Shown: positions 8,834-17,329, counted from the stretch's first letter. The stretch is DNA of 64,000 nucleotides from VXRJ01 sp964636705 (GCA_964636705.1 CAZWUJ010000018.1:1-64000); one strand, 5' to 3'. Notes: generated from the letters alone by a model not told the origin. Translations and numbers: made by a program.

Positions 8834-9178
8834 TATTACAAGAATATTCCAGCCATCCTGCTGAAGGCGCAGTTGCGCTATACGATCTCCGTCGACGTTG
8901 GAAGCCAACTTTGGCACCCAATTCTCCCAATTGGTCAACGGCTGCTCGCGACCCAGAACCCAATCGCACTGGTGTCAAAAGCAGCCGTGCACAAAGATAA
9001 TTTTGCGCAACCGCGGAAAGACAAGATCTGGCGTGCCAGGAAGATCCCGCCGATGCAAACGGTACCGACCTCCCAATCGGTGGGTAAGGTGACCGATAAC
9101 CATCTCGGGCTCCGGGTTAGTCTTTCCGATGCGTCGCATGCGCGCCCCAACCTCGCGTGCCGCCTGGAAGTCGCGCAT
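8834..9178 (-). pseudogene. vsr: vsr (very short patch repair endonuclease) with in-frame stop
   Basis: The minus strand encodes the Vsr signature: RRIGKTNPEPE, then YRLHRRDLPGTPDLVFPR and IIFVHGCF. The next codon, where family members have the invariant Trp of G-C-F-W-H, is TGA (8977-8975). Reading through, the same frame continues with HQCDW, then NWVPKLASN and GWNILVI, which also match Vsr. After this the family's conserved W-E-C ending is missing. Vsr nicks T:G mismatches arising from deamination of 5-methylcytosine and usually accompanies a C5-methyltransferase, as here. TGA is a normal stop in neighbouring genes, so this is a pseudogene or a sequencing error, not recoding. Confidence 0.8.
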
Positions 9179-9498
9179 CGCTAACTCTATGGACACACCG
9201 GTCGGCAGGTCAGGGTGCGTCACCAAGCTACTCGGCCGCGCCACCAGGTCCCCGTCGACATCCTGAGAACACTGCCCGCCTGCCGCCAACCTCGGGCTTG
9301 ATGCGCGACCGGCAGTACCACCTGCACCGCGTCATCTCCCCACCGCCATGCTATCATCCACCATCAGGACGTGGCGCTTCGTGCCTCTCCTTGCCAGTGA
9401 CTAAATGAGTTCAACATCGCGCCGGCGCGCCTGCCTTGGCATGACCGCCAGCGCGGCTTGCACGGCAGCCTCCTCCTAACAGTTGCGGGGACAGCAAA
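9179..9498. other. 320-bp intergenic stretch
   Basis: Lies between the divergently oriented vsr remnant and the ParB-like gene. No gene or clear promoter was identified; a weak GGGGACA ribosome binding site precedes the ATG at 9499. Confidence 0.5.
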
Positions 9499-10590
9499 AT
9501 GCCTGGTACCATTGAACACGCGCCGCTCTCGGAGATCTTTCTCGACCCTCGCAACCCGCGCCTCGGGCTTCCGGTCGACGCCTCCGAACTCCCTCAACAG
9601 GAAATATACGACCGCATGCGTGATTGGTCCCTGGAGGAATTGGCGACCTCGTTCCTTGAAAGCGGCTTTTGGGAGCATGAAGCCGTTCTTTGCGTGATCG
9701 AGGAGGTTGATGGACAAGAGCGCCTCGTGGTAATTGAGGGAAACCGACGGATCGCGGCTCTCAAGCGACTACAGAAGACCTTTGCTGGCGAAGAGCCGTC
9801 ACGGAAGTGGCGGGCCCTTATCGACGGTGTTGACGAGCCGGAAAATCTTTTTGCCAACGTACCGTACATTGAGGTCTCCCAGCGGCAAGACATTGACACC
9901 TTCCTGGGCTTTCGTCACGTGACCGGAATAAAGGAGTGGAAGCCCCCCGAAAAGGCACAGTTCATTGCTAAACTCATTGACGACCGTGGCTTTTCCTATC
10001 GACAAGTCATGCGCAAGATCGGCAGCAAGACACCCGTCGTCGAGCGTAATTACATCGCGTACTGCATCTTCGCGCAGATGCAAGAGACAGAAGACCTTCA
10101 GACCGACCTTGTCCAAGATCGGTTTAGCGTTCTTTTTCTTTCTCTTCGGTCCCAACTTGTTCAGAAGTTCCTCGGCGTCGAAGGCAAGTTTGGCATCGAC
10201 CCTGCTGAAGTTAAACCGCCAGTCGACGCCAACCATCTGGACCGCCTGCGCGAGTACTCTAGGTGGCTATTCGGTGACACAGAAACACCTCCAATCGTGA
10301 GCGACTCCCGTGAGGTGGACAGATTCGCGCGGGTACTCGGATCGGAGGAGGCCGTCGAGTACCTGCGGCAAGTTTCGCGACCGAGCCTGGAAAAGGCATT
10401 CATCATAGCCGGTGGCGATCAAGAGCAGGTTTATGAACTGGTAGCAAGTGCGACTTACAACTTGCAGGAAGCACTGTCGTCGTTGCACCTTTACAAGAGC
10501 GACGTGAGATTACGCACCATTGCAGTCCATTTAATCGCTCATTGCGAGCAAATTAGGAAGACGCTTGAGATAGGCATGAAAGATGCTTGA
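9499..10590 (+). CDS. ParB/Srx-like N-terminal domain protein
   Basis: A 363-residue protein with the ParB/sulfiredoxin fold at the N-terminus. It shows a DPRNPRL strand near residue 16 and the phosphate-binding motif VVIEGNRRIAALK at about 78-89, corresponding to the G-E-R-R box of ParB (where CTP binds) and the ATP site of related proteins. A possible helix-turn-helix follows at about 170-190 (FSYRQVMRKIGSK). The C-terminal half is not recognised. It is too isolated from any parA to be a partition protein. The next gene overlaps it by 8 bp and looks like a nuclease, so the two are probably co-translated and act together. Base composition is visibly less GC-rich than flanking chromosomal genes, consistent with transfer. 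Confidence 0.7.
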   Translation: MPGTIEHAPLSEIFLDPRNPRLGLPVDASELPQQEIYDRMRDWSLEELATSFLESGFWEHEAVLCVIEEVDGQERLVVIEGNRRIAALKRLQKTFAGEEPSRKWRALIDGVDEPENLFANVPYIEVSQRQDIDTFLGFRHVTGIKEWKPPEKAQFIAKLIDDRGFSYRQVMRKIGSKTPVVERNYIAYCIFAQMQETEDLQTDLVQDRFSVLFLSLRSQLVQKFLGVEGKFGIDPAEVKPPVDANHLDRLREYSRWLFGDTETPPIVSDSREVDRFARVLGSEEAVEYLRQVSRPSLEKAFIIAGGDQEQVYELVASATYNLQEALSSLHLYKSDVRLRTIAVHLIAHCEQIRKTLEIGMKDA

Positions 10591-11518
10591 AATTCCTCAA
10601 CGCGGCTTTCGACGGTCGTCGGCGACGCCGAATGTTGATAACAACGTATTGGCTGATTGGCTGGAAGCGAATATCCTGTTCGAGCCGCCGGAGGTGGGAA
10701 AAGGCGATGTCGTCGACATGCTCGTCGAATACCAAATCTGTCCTGATGAGCGACAAGATATTGCTCACGAGATAGCGGCCGCAGGTTGGAACGAGTTGGT
10801 GCGGCGGAGGCGTTCAGGCGGCTTGCCGCCGTCCGTGTCTATAAACGAGATGCGCGTGGCGATGGAGAATAGTTGGAAAGAAACGCCGATCTGGTCATTC
10901 TTCGTTCTACTATCGACGCTTCGAAATTATCCAGAGTGGGCGCGCCAACACGAATCGCACGTCGTGCAAGGGGACTTGTTCGAACGAGTCGTTGAGGCAT
11001 TGTGCCCCGCAATGCTGCCCGGATGGACCACCTACCGCGCGGGTTGGAGTCCTAATGGTGCGAAGAGCATACATGAGATAGTGGAGGATCTCTGTGAGCG
11101 CCTATACGTTGCCGGCGCACAAGATTTGGATGCCTGGATTACGACTGGTGGCGGGGACGGAGGGTTGGACATCGTTTGTTACCGGCGGTTCCAGGATGAG
11201 AGAGAAGCTCTTCCCATGTTTTTTCTTCAATGTGCTAGCGGGAAGAATTGGCGTACGAAGGTAGATACGCCGGACGGCAAGTATTGGCAGAAGCTGCTAA
11301 ATTCGGCGGTCGAGCCCGCCACTGGCATCGTGGCGCCGTTTGTGATCGAGGACAAGGAGCTAAGGATGGCGGGACTCAAGGGTCAAGTCGTCGTTTTCGA
11401 TAGATTGAGGGTGATGAGCGCTGCTTGTGCCGCCACAGTCACCCTAGACGAGGACTTTCTTGGGGAGCTGTTTGATTGGATGGAACCGCGCGTTGGCGCG
11501 TTGCCCAGAACGACGTGA
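10583..11518 (+). CDS. probable PD-(D/E)XK-type nuclease, partner of ParB-like protein
   Basis: A 311-residue protein, not a family I can name. The C-terminal half has the layout of a restriction-endonuclease fold: a helix with E134 (GDLFERVVEAL), then GDGGLDIVCY with D196, then FFLQCASGKNW with Q216 and K221, comparable to the E, D and Q-x-K positions of Mrr-like PD-(D/E)XK enzymes. The lysine is displaced relative to the usual Q-C-K, so activity is uncertain. The N-terminal ~120 residues are alpha-helical-looking and unassigned. It overlaps the ParB-like gene by 8 bp and ends before a long non-coding stretch. The setting among restriction-modification remnants suggests a defence role; this is inference. 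Confidence 0.55.
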   Translation: MLEIPQRGFRRSSATPNVDNNVLADWLEANILFEPPEVGKGDVVDMLVEYQICPDERQDIAHEIAAAGWNELVRRRRSGGLPPSVSINEMRVAMENSWKETPIWSFFVLLSTLRNYPEWARQHESHVVQGDLFERVVEALCPAMLPGWTTYRAGWSPNGAKSIHEIVEDLCERLYVAGAQDLDAWITTGGGDGGLDIVCYRRFQDEREALPMFFLQCASGKNWRTKVDTPDGKYWQKLLNSAVEPATGIVAPFVIEDKELRMAGLKGQVVVFDRLRVMSAACAATVTLDEDFLGELFDWMEPRVGALPRTT

Positions 11519-12019
11519 TTGGCGAGAATAGCAGGGCGTTTGGAAGCGCGACGCAAGGTCTGCCAAGGCGGCGACGGATGGGCTGTAGGCGTCACCTGTA
11601 GTGTTTGCCGCCGTTGCTCACGATTTGCGGACTACTCGGTGGTCACCCACGCCGACATTTTCTCGAGGGTTGGGCGGCCCCGCTTCCGCTCGACGTCTGA
11701 CCGCACTTGCGCATCGCGCCGGTTGCGCAGCCGGTTGATTTCGGAGCAACGCGTGGACCTACGCCTCCGTGATGCGGTCGACGGCCAGCGACGCATCACG
11801 AGTCTCGAGCCCGAGTTCCACTTTCATGGGAGCGATGCGCCGGTAGTTCTGGAAGTTGGGTCAAGCTGGTGATGAGAGTTTGCGGCCGAATCTTGCACAC
11901 TGCTTGGCGGCTCGTTTGTCAGTCGCCGTCGGCGCGTTTCTTGCTTCCAACACCGCCGCGCGGACGGTATTCCGTCTCCCTTGGATTGGCGCCGTAGCTC
12001 GCGGCGTGCGCACAAAACT
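11519..12019. other. 501-bp stretch without a recognisable gene
   Basis: Between the nuclease gene and the integrase fragment. Short open frames on both strands show no family resemblance, and no repeat or structured RNA was identified. Confidence 0.5.
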
Positions 12020-12340
12020 TCATCGATGCAGGCGTAGGACCCTTGCATCGCCGCCGAGCACGTACTGTGCCCACTGCTCCATCAGCCCTCGGCGCTTATC
12101 AAAAAGGTCGGACCTCGCGTAACTCCGCTCGACGCTGCTCCCTACCGCGTGGGCGAGTGCCATCTCGGCGACCGCGTGCGGCACGCTGGTCCGCTCGCTC
12201 GCCCAGGTCCTGAATGAGGTGCGGAATCCGTGCACGGTCGCCCGGTCGGCTAGACCGGTGTCTCGCAGGACCTTCGTCAGCGCCATGTCGGACAGCGGCT
12301 TGCCCGCGCGCTGCGGCGACGGGAACAGCAGACCGGACGG
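12020..12340 (-). pseudogene. int: tyrosine integrase (P4-type), C-terminal fragment
   Basis: The minus strand encodes the catalytic end of a phage/island-type tyrosine recombinase: GLLFPSPQRAGKPLSD, the HGFRTSFRTW box (catalytic His and Arg), the following AHAVG His, and RSYARSDLF with the nucleophilic Tyr, ending in QWAQYV. About 105 C-terminal residues remain; the N-terminal arm-binding and core-binding domains are gone, replaced by the left end of an IS3 element around 12340-12400. Integrases of this type usually sit next to the tRNA gene their element entered, and a tRNA-Lys 5' half lies 1.8 kb away. Confidence 0.8.
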
Positions 12341-12404
12341 GTACGCTTTCCGAAATGCCGGACCATAGAATGTTGGACTTTCGGGCGCTCTGGAGGGAGT
12401 TGCC

Positions 12405-12644
12405 ATGCGGAAGTCCCGGTTCACGGAGAGTCAGATTGTTGGCATCCTGAAGGAAGGCGAGGCGGGGGTCGCGATCAGTCGCGCGACCTATTTCAACTGG
12501 CGGTCGAAGTACGCGGGCACGAGCGTTTCCGAACTCAAGCGCCTGGAGGAACTCGAGACGGAGAACGCGAAGCTGAAGCGGATGTATGCGGAGCTCGCGC
12601 TGGAGAACGCCGCCATCAAGGATGTCCTGAACCGAAAACTGTAA
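12405..12644 (+). CDS. IS3-family transposase OrfA, internally shortened
   Basis: A 79-residue protein beginning MRKSRFTESQIVGILKEGEAG and continuing SRATYFNWRSKYAG, then a leucine-zipper-like coiled coil (LEELETENAKLKRMYAELAL). Family members have 8-10 more residues between EAG and SRATY, including the first helix of the helix-turn-helix, so an in-frame deletion has probably inactivated DNA binding. The frame ends at 12644 where OrfB is normally joined by -1 frameshifting. Confidence 0.8.
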   Translation: MRKSRFTESQIVGILKEGEAGVAISRATYFNWRSKYAGTSVSELKRLEELETENAKLKRMYAELALENAAIKDVLNRKL

Positions 12645-12673
12645 CGCCGGCCGCGCGTCGCGATGCCATCGAG

Positions 12674-13396
12674 GTGTTGACGACGGAGCATCGGCTCTCG
12701 GTCCGTCGCGCCTGCCGCGTCGTCGGACTGGCCCGGGCGGCATGGTATGCCCCGCCGGTGGACGCCACCGAGCGGGACGTGGCGGTGATCGCGGGCCTTC
12801 AGCGGGTGGTGGCTGCCAATCCCCGGTGGGGATTTTGGAAGTGCCATAGCCGGCTGCGCCTGAACGGCTGCGGATGGAATCACAAACGGGTGTACCGCGT
12901 CTATCGCGGCCTCGGTTTGCACCTGCCGCGACGCACCCGGCGCCGCGTTCCGCCGCGGGTGCGTCAGCGGCTCGCGGCCCCGAACCGGCTCAACGCGATC
13001 TGGGCGCTCGACTTCATGCATGACGCCCTGTATAGCGGACGCCGATTCCGTACCCTGAACGTGCTCGACGAAGGTAATCGCGAAGGCTTGGCCATCGAGG
13101 TCGGCACGTCGATCCCGGCGCAGCGGGTAGTCCGGGTGCTCGACCAACTGGTGGCGCTCTACGGGCGTCCCCAGGCGCTCCGGCTCGACAACGGCCCGGA
13201 GCTGACAGCCCAGGTGTTTGTCGACTGGTGCGACCGGAACGGGATTGCCCGGCTCTACATCCAGCCCGGCAAGCCCGTGCAGCACGCCTTCATCGAACGG
13301 TTCAACCGAACCTGCCGCGAGGAGGTCCTCGACGCCTACCGGTCGCTACGCCGTCGGTTTGCCTGCGGAAGGCAGCGTTTCACAGCAAATAGTTGA
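12674..13396 (+). pseudogene. IS3-family transposase OrfB, C-terminus lost
   Basis: Integrase-core (DDE) transposase subunit. The catalytic Asp in WALDFMHD, Asp in LRLDNGPE and Glu in FIERFNRT are present. The reading frame extends upstream toward OrfA in the -1 frame, consistent with an OrfAB fusion. After REEVLDAYRSL (about 13345) the usual ending (a Y-N-x-x-R-P-H motif) is replaced by unrelated residues and a stop, so the protein is truncated. Confidence 0.75.
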
Positions 13397-13453
13397 CGTT
13401 GAACATGTGACCGATCAACCGCGACGGCACCGAGTAGATCCGGCCGCCGACGC

Positions 13454-13560
13454 GGATCGTGCTCCACTTGCGCACCCGGCCCTATACGCCCCGCACCAAC
13501 GGGAAGGCGGAACGCTTCATTCAGACGGCCCTCCGCGAATGGGCCTACGCCCGTGCATAT
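13454..13560 (+). pseudogene. IS481-type transposase fragment
   Basis: About 35 residues, HLRTRPYTPRTNGKAERFIQ followed by LREWAYARAY, match the segment around the catalytic Glu of IS481-family transposases. Nothing before or after matches, so only a short scar remains between the IS3 end and non-coding DNA. Confidence 0.7.
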
Positions 13561-14098
13561 TTGAACTTCAGGCCACAGTGCCAACTACTTGAGGCCCCTG
13601 GTTGCATCTTTACAATTGGCATCGACCGCATGGCAGTCTCAACCAACAGCCTCCTATTAGCCGACTCCGGCTCTCGAGGGACAACGTGTTGAGGTACCAC
13701 AGCTAGCGGGAGTGAGATCGGGATCAGGTACCGGGAGCGGTGTCGGACACGGTGAGGCCGGGTCCGGCCCTGCGCGGCTCCCGGTGCCGACCGCGGGGGC
13801 CGGGGAGGCGGGTGTTGCGGGAACCAGGTTGGCAGCGTGGTGGTCAAGTCGTAATCGGGCAGCGCCGGCTTCGCGGAGGGCGTGAGGGAGACGCCGCGTT
13901 GGCTGGCTTCAGGTGGCGCGGGGATCGCGGACGGTACGGTCGCGGGGATCCGGTGGCCCATCCGGTTGCGGTACTGCCAGCCGTACTGCCAGCCGTTTCG
14001 GGTACTGCCAGCCGTTTTCTGACCCCATGAGACCTGTTGGGGCTGGCGGTTTAGCCAATAAAGCCGGGGATCTTTGGGATTTCCGCCGCGGCGTGACT
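13561..14098. other. 538-bp non-coding stretch with IS-end repeats
   Basis: No gene is supported. A minus-strand open frame of 138 codons (13545-13961) has a proline/arginine-rich composition typical of chance frames in GC-rich DNA. The only clear structure is the 12-bp repeat set at 13971-14013. Confidence 0.5.
13971..14013. repeat. three 12-bp direct repeats, IS21-type terminal sites
   Basis: GTACTGCCAGCC occurs exactly at 13971-13982, 13983-13994 and 14002-14013, the last followed by GTTTTCTGACCCC. Read on the minus strand (GGGGTCAGAAAACGGCTGGC then repeats) it resembles multiple terminal sites at the end of IS21-family elements. No transposase gene adjoins it. Confidence 0.6.
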
Positions 14099-14139
14099 GG
14101 ATTAAGAGTCTGCTGCTCTGCCAATTGAGCTAGCGGCCC
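14099..14139 (-). tRNA. 5' half of tRNA-Lys(CTT), possible attachment-site remnant
   Basis: From 14139 leftward the minus strand reads GGGCCGC (acceptor 5' strand), TAGCTCAATTGGCAGAGC (a canonical D arm), then the anticodon loop CTCTTAA giving anticodon CUU. Beyond about tRNA position 40 the sequence no longer pairs with the 5' anticodon stem, and no T arm or acceptor 3' strand follows. The gene is cut just after the anticodon loop. Tyrosine-recombinase elements commonly integrate within tRNA genes, so this may be an island junction. Confidence 0.6.
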
Positions 14140-14175
14140 ACACCAAAAAATCCTAGCACGCCCTCCTGGCCGCGC

Positions 14176-14937
14176 TCAGCGCGAACGGGGCAGCTCGCGA
14201 AAGAAGGAGACGATCCGCTCGCTGGTCCCGCGCGGGTAGACGTGAGCGCCGGGATGGATCCAGACCATGACCGGCGCGGCGGTACCGGCTCCGAACACCG
14301 TGCAGCCGATTCCACAGCGTGTCGCTTCGTCGACGCCGTTCACCTGGATGGCGACCGCAATCGCGGCTTCCTGATCCTCGAACCGAACGACCTGATCGCC
14401 CTCTCCGGCGATATGAAAGACTGGCTTCGGTTGTGTGGGCCGCACCGAGGGACGGAGCCGTCCGGCCACCGGGGCGTAAGCCGCGAATACGCCGGGACGC
14501 TCCGCCCAGAGGAGGTAGGTGAACATCCCACCGTTGGAGTACCCGGTCGCGTAGATGCGACTCTCGTCGATGTCGTACGTCTCGCGCAGCGACTGGAGCG
14601 CCACGTCGACGAGCCGGAGGTCCCGATTGCCGGCCCCTGGCTCCACCTGCCAGCCGGGAAGGCCGCGGCGGCGCTCGAGCCCCTGGAAGTACACGACGAT
14701 CGCGTCCGGCCACGCTCCGTGCAGGTCCGTGTGCTGAAAGTTCTGCATGTTGTCGCCGAACCCATGGAACGCGAGGACCAGCGGAGCGCCTGCTTCGGCC
14801 GCCGCGTCCGGCACGTAGACGATGGCTTCGCGCGCCACCCCGTCGACCTGCCATGTCATGACCTCCGCCGCCGCTTCCCGCGCGCCGGGAATCAGCAGCA
14901 GGCCGGCCAGAACGACTTGTGTCAGACGCCTGTTCAT
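14176..14937 (-). CDS. secreted PHB-depolymerase/LpqC-type esterase
   Basis: A 253-residue alpha/beta hydrolase with an N-terminal signal peptide (residues ~1-25, hydrophobic VVLAGLLLIPG). The oxyanion region is LAFHGFGDN near residue 55, and the nucleophile elbow GYSNGG has Ser near 134. A Cys pair (RCGIGC) and HPGAHVYPRG with the likely catalytic His are near the C-terminus. Relatives hydrolyse polyhydroxybutyrate or feruloyl and acetyl esters outside the cytoplasm; the substrate here is not determined. Start ATG 14937 is chosen because a GGAGG site lies just upstream. It is the first chromosomal gene beyond the tRNA fragment. Confidence 0.8.
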   Translation of the reverse strand: MNRRLTQVVLAGLLLIPGAREAAAEVMTWQVDGVAREAIVYVPDAAAEAGAPLVLAFHGFGDNMQNFQHTDLHGAWPDAIVVYFQGLERRRGLPGWQVEPGAGNRDLRLVDVALQSLRETYDIDESRIYATGYSNGGMFTYLLWAERPGVFAAYAPVAGRLRPSVRPTQPKPVFHIAGEGDQVVRFEDQEAAIAVAIQVNGVDEATRCGIGCTVFGAGTAAPVMVWIHPGAHVYPRGTSERIVSFFRELPRSR

Positions 14938-15023
14938 CGGTGCCTCCACGGACTTGGACCGTTCATATCCCGTTGCTGCATTACCATTAAAGATTACCGC
15001 GTCAAGCGGCAGGAAGGAGCAGG

Positions 15024-17303
15024 ATGAGCAACCTCGGACGGGAAACCCAGGAAACCCAGGAGTGGTTTGACAGCCCGCGCTTTGAGGGAATCACGCGGCT
15101 GTACACGGCCCGTGACGTAGTCGAACAGCGCGGCACGATCGCGACGGACTACACCGTGGCGCGGGATGCCGCGCAGGCGTTCTACGACCGCCTGCGCGAG
15201 TTGTTCGCAGAGGGGCGGAGCATCACGACGTTCGGGCCGTACTCGCCCGGGCAGGCGGTCGCCATCAAGCGGCTGGGCATCGAAGGGATCTACCTCGGAG
15301 GCTGGGCCACCTCCGCGAGAGGGTCGGACACCGAGGATCCCGGTCCCGACCTCGCCAGTTATCCCCTCAGCCAGGTGCCGGCCGAGGCGGCGATGCTCGT
15401 GCGGGCCCTGCTCACCGCGGATCGGAACCAGCAGTATCAGCGCCTGCAGATGACGGAGGCGCAGAAGGCAGCGTCGCCCGCCTACGACTATCGCCCCTTC
15501 ATCATTGCCGACGCCGACACGGGACACGGTGGCGATCCGCACGTGCGCAACCTCATCCGGCGCTTCGTGGAGGTCGGCGTGCCCGGCTACCACATCGAGG
15601 ATCAGCGCCCCGGCACGAAGAAGTGCGGCCATCAGGGCGGGAAGGTGCTCGTGCCCGAGGACGAGCAGATCAAGCGGCTGAACGCGGCGCGCTTCCAACT
15701 CGACATCATGCGCGTGCCGGGCATCATCGTGGCCCGGACCGACGCCGAAGCCGCCAGCCTGATCGAGGGCAACGCCGACGAACGCGATCAGCCGTTCATC
15801 CTGGGCGCCACCAACCTCGCGGTGCCGCCGTACAGGCTGTGCTGCCTGGCGCTGCTCAAGCGCCTGCACGACGCGGGCGTCGAGGCGCTGAACGCCCACC
15901 GGCTCTACGGAGTCTCGGACGAGGAGTACGACACCGCATTCGCGTGGTTCGACCGTGTCGGTCTGGAACCGTTCCTCCAGGAAAAGGCCCGGGCCTTTCT
16001 GCAGGATGGCCGCGGAGATGTCGACGGCCTCGTCGACGAGGTGGCCAACCGGCTCCTGGGGACGTGGGAGCACGCGGCCGGCCTGAACACGTATGCCGAG
16101 GCCGTCGCTGGAGTCATCGAGTTCCACTCGGCGCGGGGCGAGAACGTCGGCATGACCGCCGACGCGTGGAGGGACTTCGCCAGGTCGGCGTCGTTATACC
16201 GGGCGAAGGAGAAGGCCAGGGGCCTGCACGTCGATATCGACTGGGACTGCGAGTTGCCGAGGACGCCCGAGGGCTACTACCAGGTGCGGGGCGGAATCCC
16301 CTATGCGGTGGCCAAGTCGCTGGCTGCCGCGCCGTTCGCGGACCTGCTGTGGATGGAGACGAAGACGGCGAACCTCGACGACGCGCGGGAGTTCGCCGAG
16401 GCCATTCACGCGGTGTACCCGGACAAGATGCTGGCCTACAACCTGTCGCCGTCGTTCAACTGGGATACGACCGGGATGTCCGACGACGAGATGCGGGAGT
16501 ATCCCGCCGAGCTCGCGAAGGTGGGATTCGTCTTCAACTTCATCACCTACGGTGGCCACCAGATCGACGGTATGGCAGCCGAGGAGTTCGGCCGGGCGCT
16601 GAAGGAGGACGGCATGCTGGCGCTGGCCCGCGTTCAGCGCAAGATCCGGCTCGTCGACTCACCCTACCGAACCCCGCAGACGCTGGCCGGAGGCCCGCGC
16701 CTCGATGCGGCGCTTGCGGCGTCGTCGGGAAGGACCGCGACCACGAAGGCGATGGGGAAGAGCTCCACCCAGCATCAGCACCTGGTCCAGACCGAGGTGC
16801 CGCGCTCGCTGCTCGCGGAGTGGCTCGGCATGTGGTGCGAGCACTATGGAATCGAGGGCGGTCTGCAGGTCGACTTGAAGCCCTACCGGGCCGGCTCGGA
16901 GCTGCTAGAGCTCCGCATCACCGGCAAGGATGATGCACAGCTCGCCAACATCATCTTCGCGCTCGTGCTGGACCGGAAGGGACACCGGATCCTGACGGTG
17001 CACGATCAGAACACGTTCAGCGAAGCGCTGCGCAGGAAGCGGCTGATGACCCTGATCCATCTGTTCCTGATTCACCGCTACCGGGCCGACATGGTCTACT
17101 ACCTCAGCCCGACCGACGACAATCGGCATCAGACCCTCAATATGCAGAGCTACGGCGTCTTCGGCGATGTGAATCAGGAAGTCGGCGAGATCATCGTGTG
17201 CCTTGTCGACCGCGGGCGTGTCGCGGAACTGGTCGCCCCCGATCGGCGCGCCCTGCGGAGCTTCATCAGCAAGCACGATCGGCTCGCGCCGGCGCCCGGG
17301 TAG
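15024..17303 (+). CDS. aceA: isocitrate lyase, long (AceA2-like) form
   Basis: Cleaves isocitrate to glyoxylate and succinate, the first step of the glyoxylate shunt for growth on acetate or fatty acids. The signature KKCGHQGGKVL with the catalytic Cys is near residues 199-209, and a DADTGHGG metal-binding stretch precedes it. At 759 residues it is far longer than the ~430-residue enterobacterial enzyme and matches the long isoform known from mycobacteria, with an extra C-terminal domain (residues ~570-759). The start has a strong AAGGAG ribosome binding site. No malate synthase gene is in the window. Confidence 0.93.
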   Translation: MSNLGRETQETQEWFDSPRFEGITRLYTARDVVEQRGTIATDYTVARDAAQAFYDRLRELFAEGRSITTFGPYSPGQAVAIKRLGIEGIYLGGWATSARGSDTEDPGPDLASYPLSQVPAEAAMLVRALLTADRNQQYQRLQMTEAQKAASPAYDYRPFIIADADTGHGGDPHVRNLIRRFVEVGVPGYHIEDQRPGTKKCGHQGGKVLVPEDEQIKRLNAARFQLDIMRVPGIIVARTDAEAASLIEGNADERDQPFILGATNLAVPPYRLCCLALLKRLHDAGVEALNAHRLYGVSDEEYDTAFAWFDRVGLEPFLQEKARAFLQDGRGDVDGLVDEVANRLLGTWEHAAGLNTYAEAVAGVIEFHSARGENVGMTADAWRDFARSASLYRAKEKARGLHVDIDWDCELPRTPEGYYQVRGGIPYAVAKSLAAAPFADLLWMETKTANLDDAREFAEAIHAVYPDKMLAYNLSPSFNWDTTGMSDDEMREYPAELAKVGFVFNFITYGGHQIDGMAAEEFGRALKEDGMLALARVQRKIRLVDSPYRTPQTLAGGPRLDAALAASSGRTATTKAMGKSSTQHQHLVQTEVPRSLLAEWLGMWCEHYGIEGGLQVDLKPYRAGSELLELRITGKDDAQLANIIFALVLDRKGHRILTVHDQNTFSEALRRKRLMTLIHLFLIHRYRADMVYYLSPTDDNRHQTLNMQSYGVFGDVNQEVGEIIVCLVDRGRVAELVAPDRRALRSFISKHDRLAPAPG

Positions 17304-17329
17304 CCTTCGGGTACGGTTAGGAGCCCCGG

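Larger units (their letters stand above)
12345..13396 (+). mobile_element. IS3-family insertion sequence, truncated
   Basis: Contains OrfA and OrfB in the usual -1 frame arrangement. The left boundary falls between the end of integrase similarity (~12340) and OrfA (12405); the exact terminal inverted repeat was not identified. The right end is lost: OrfB similarity stops near 13345 and an unrelated IS481-type fragment follows, so the element cannot transpose. Confidence 0.75.

Noticed and set aside
8975..8977. TGA recoded as tryptophan or selenocysteine
   Set aside because: Neighbouring genes end at TGA (e.g. 11516-11518), only this one gene would need readthrough, and the family has Trp rather than Sec here, with no obvious insertion element sought or seen.
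9499..10590. Chromosome or plasmid partition ParB
   Set aside because: No ParA partner and no parS-like repeats were seen, and it is translationally linked to a nuclease-like gene.
13545..13961. Minus-strand open frame of 138 codons
   Set aside because: Overlaps the IS481 fragment and is Pro/Arg-rich without any recognisable domain or ribosome binding site.
13971..14013. CRISPR-like array
   Set aside because: Three 12-bp repeats with 0-7 bp spacing do not have spacer-sized gaps; they look like IS-end binding sites.
15623..16933. Long plus-strand frame (436 codons) inside the isocitrate lyase gene
   Set aside because: It is an arginine/glycine-rich shadow in another frame of a clearly recognised gene, as expected in GC-rich DNA.
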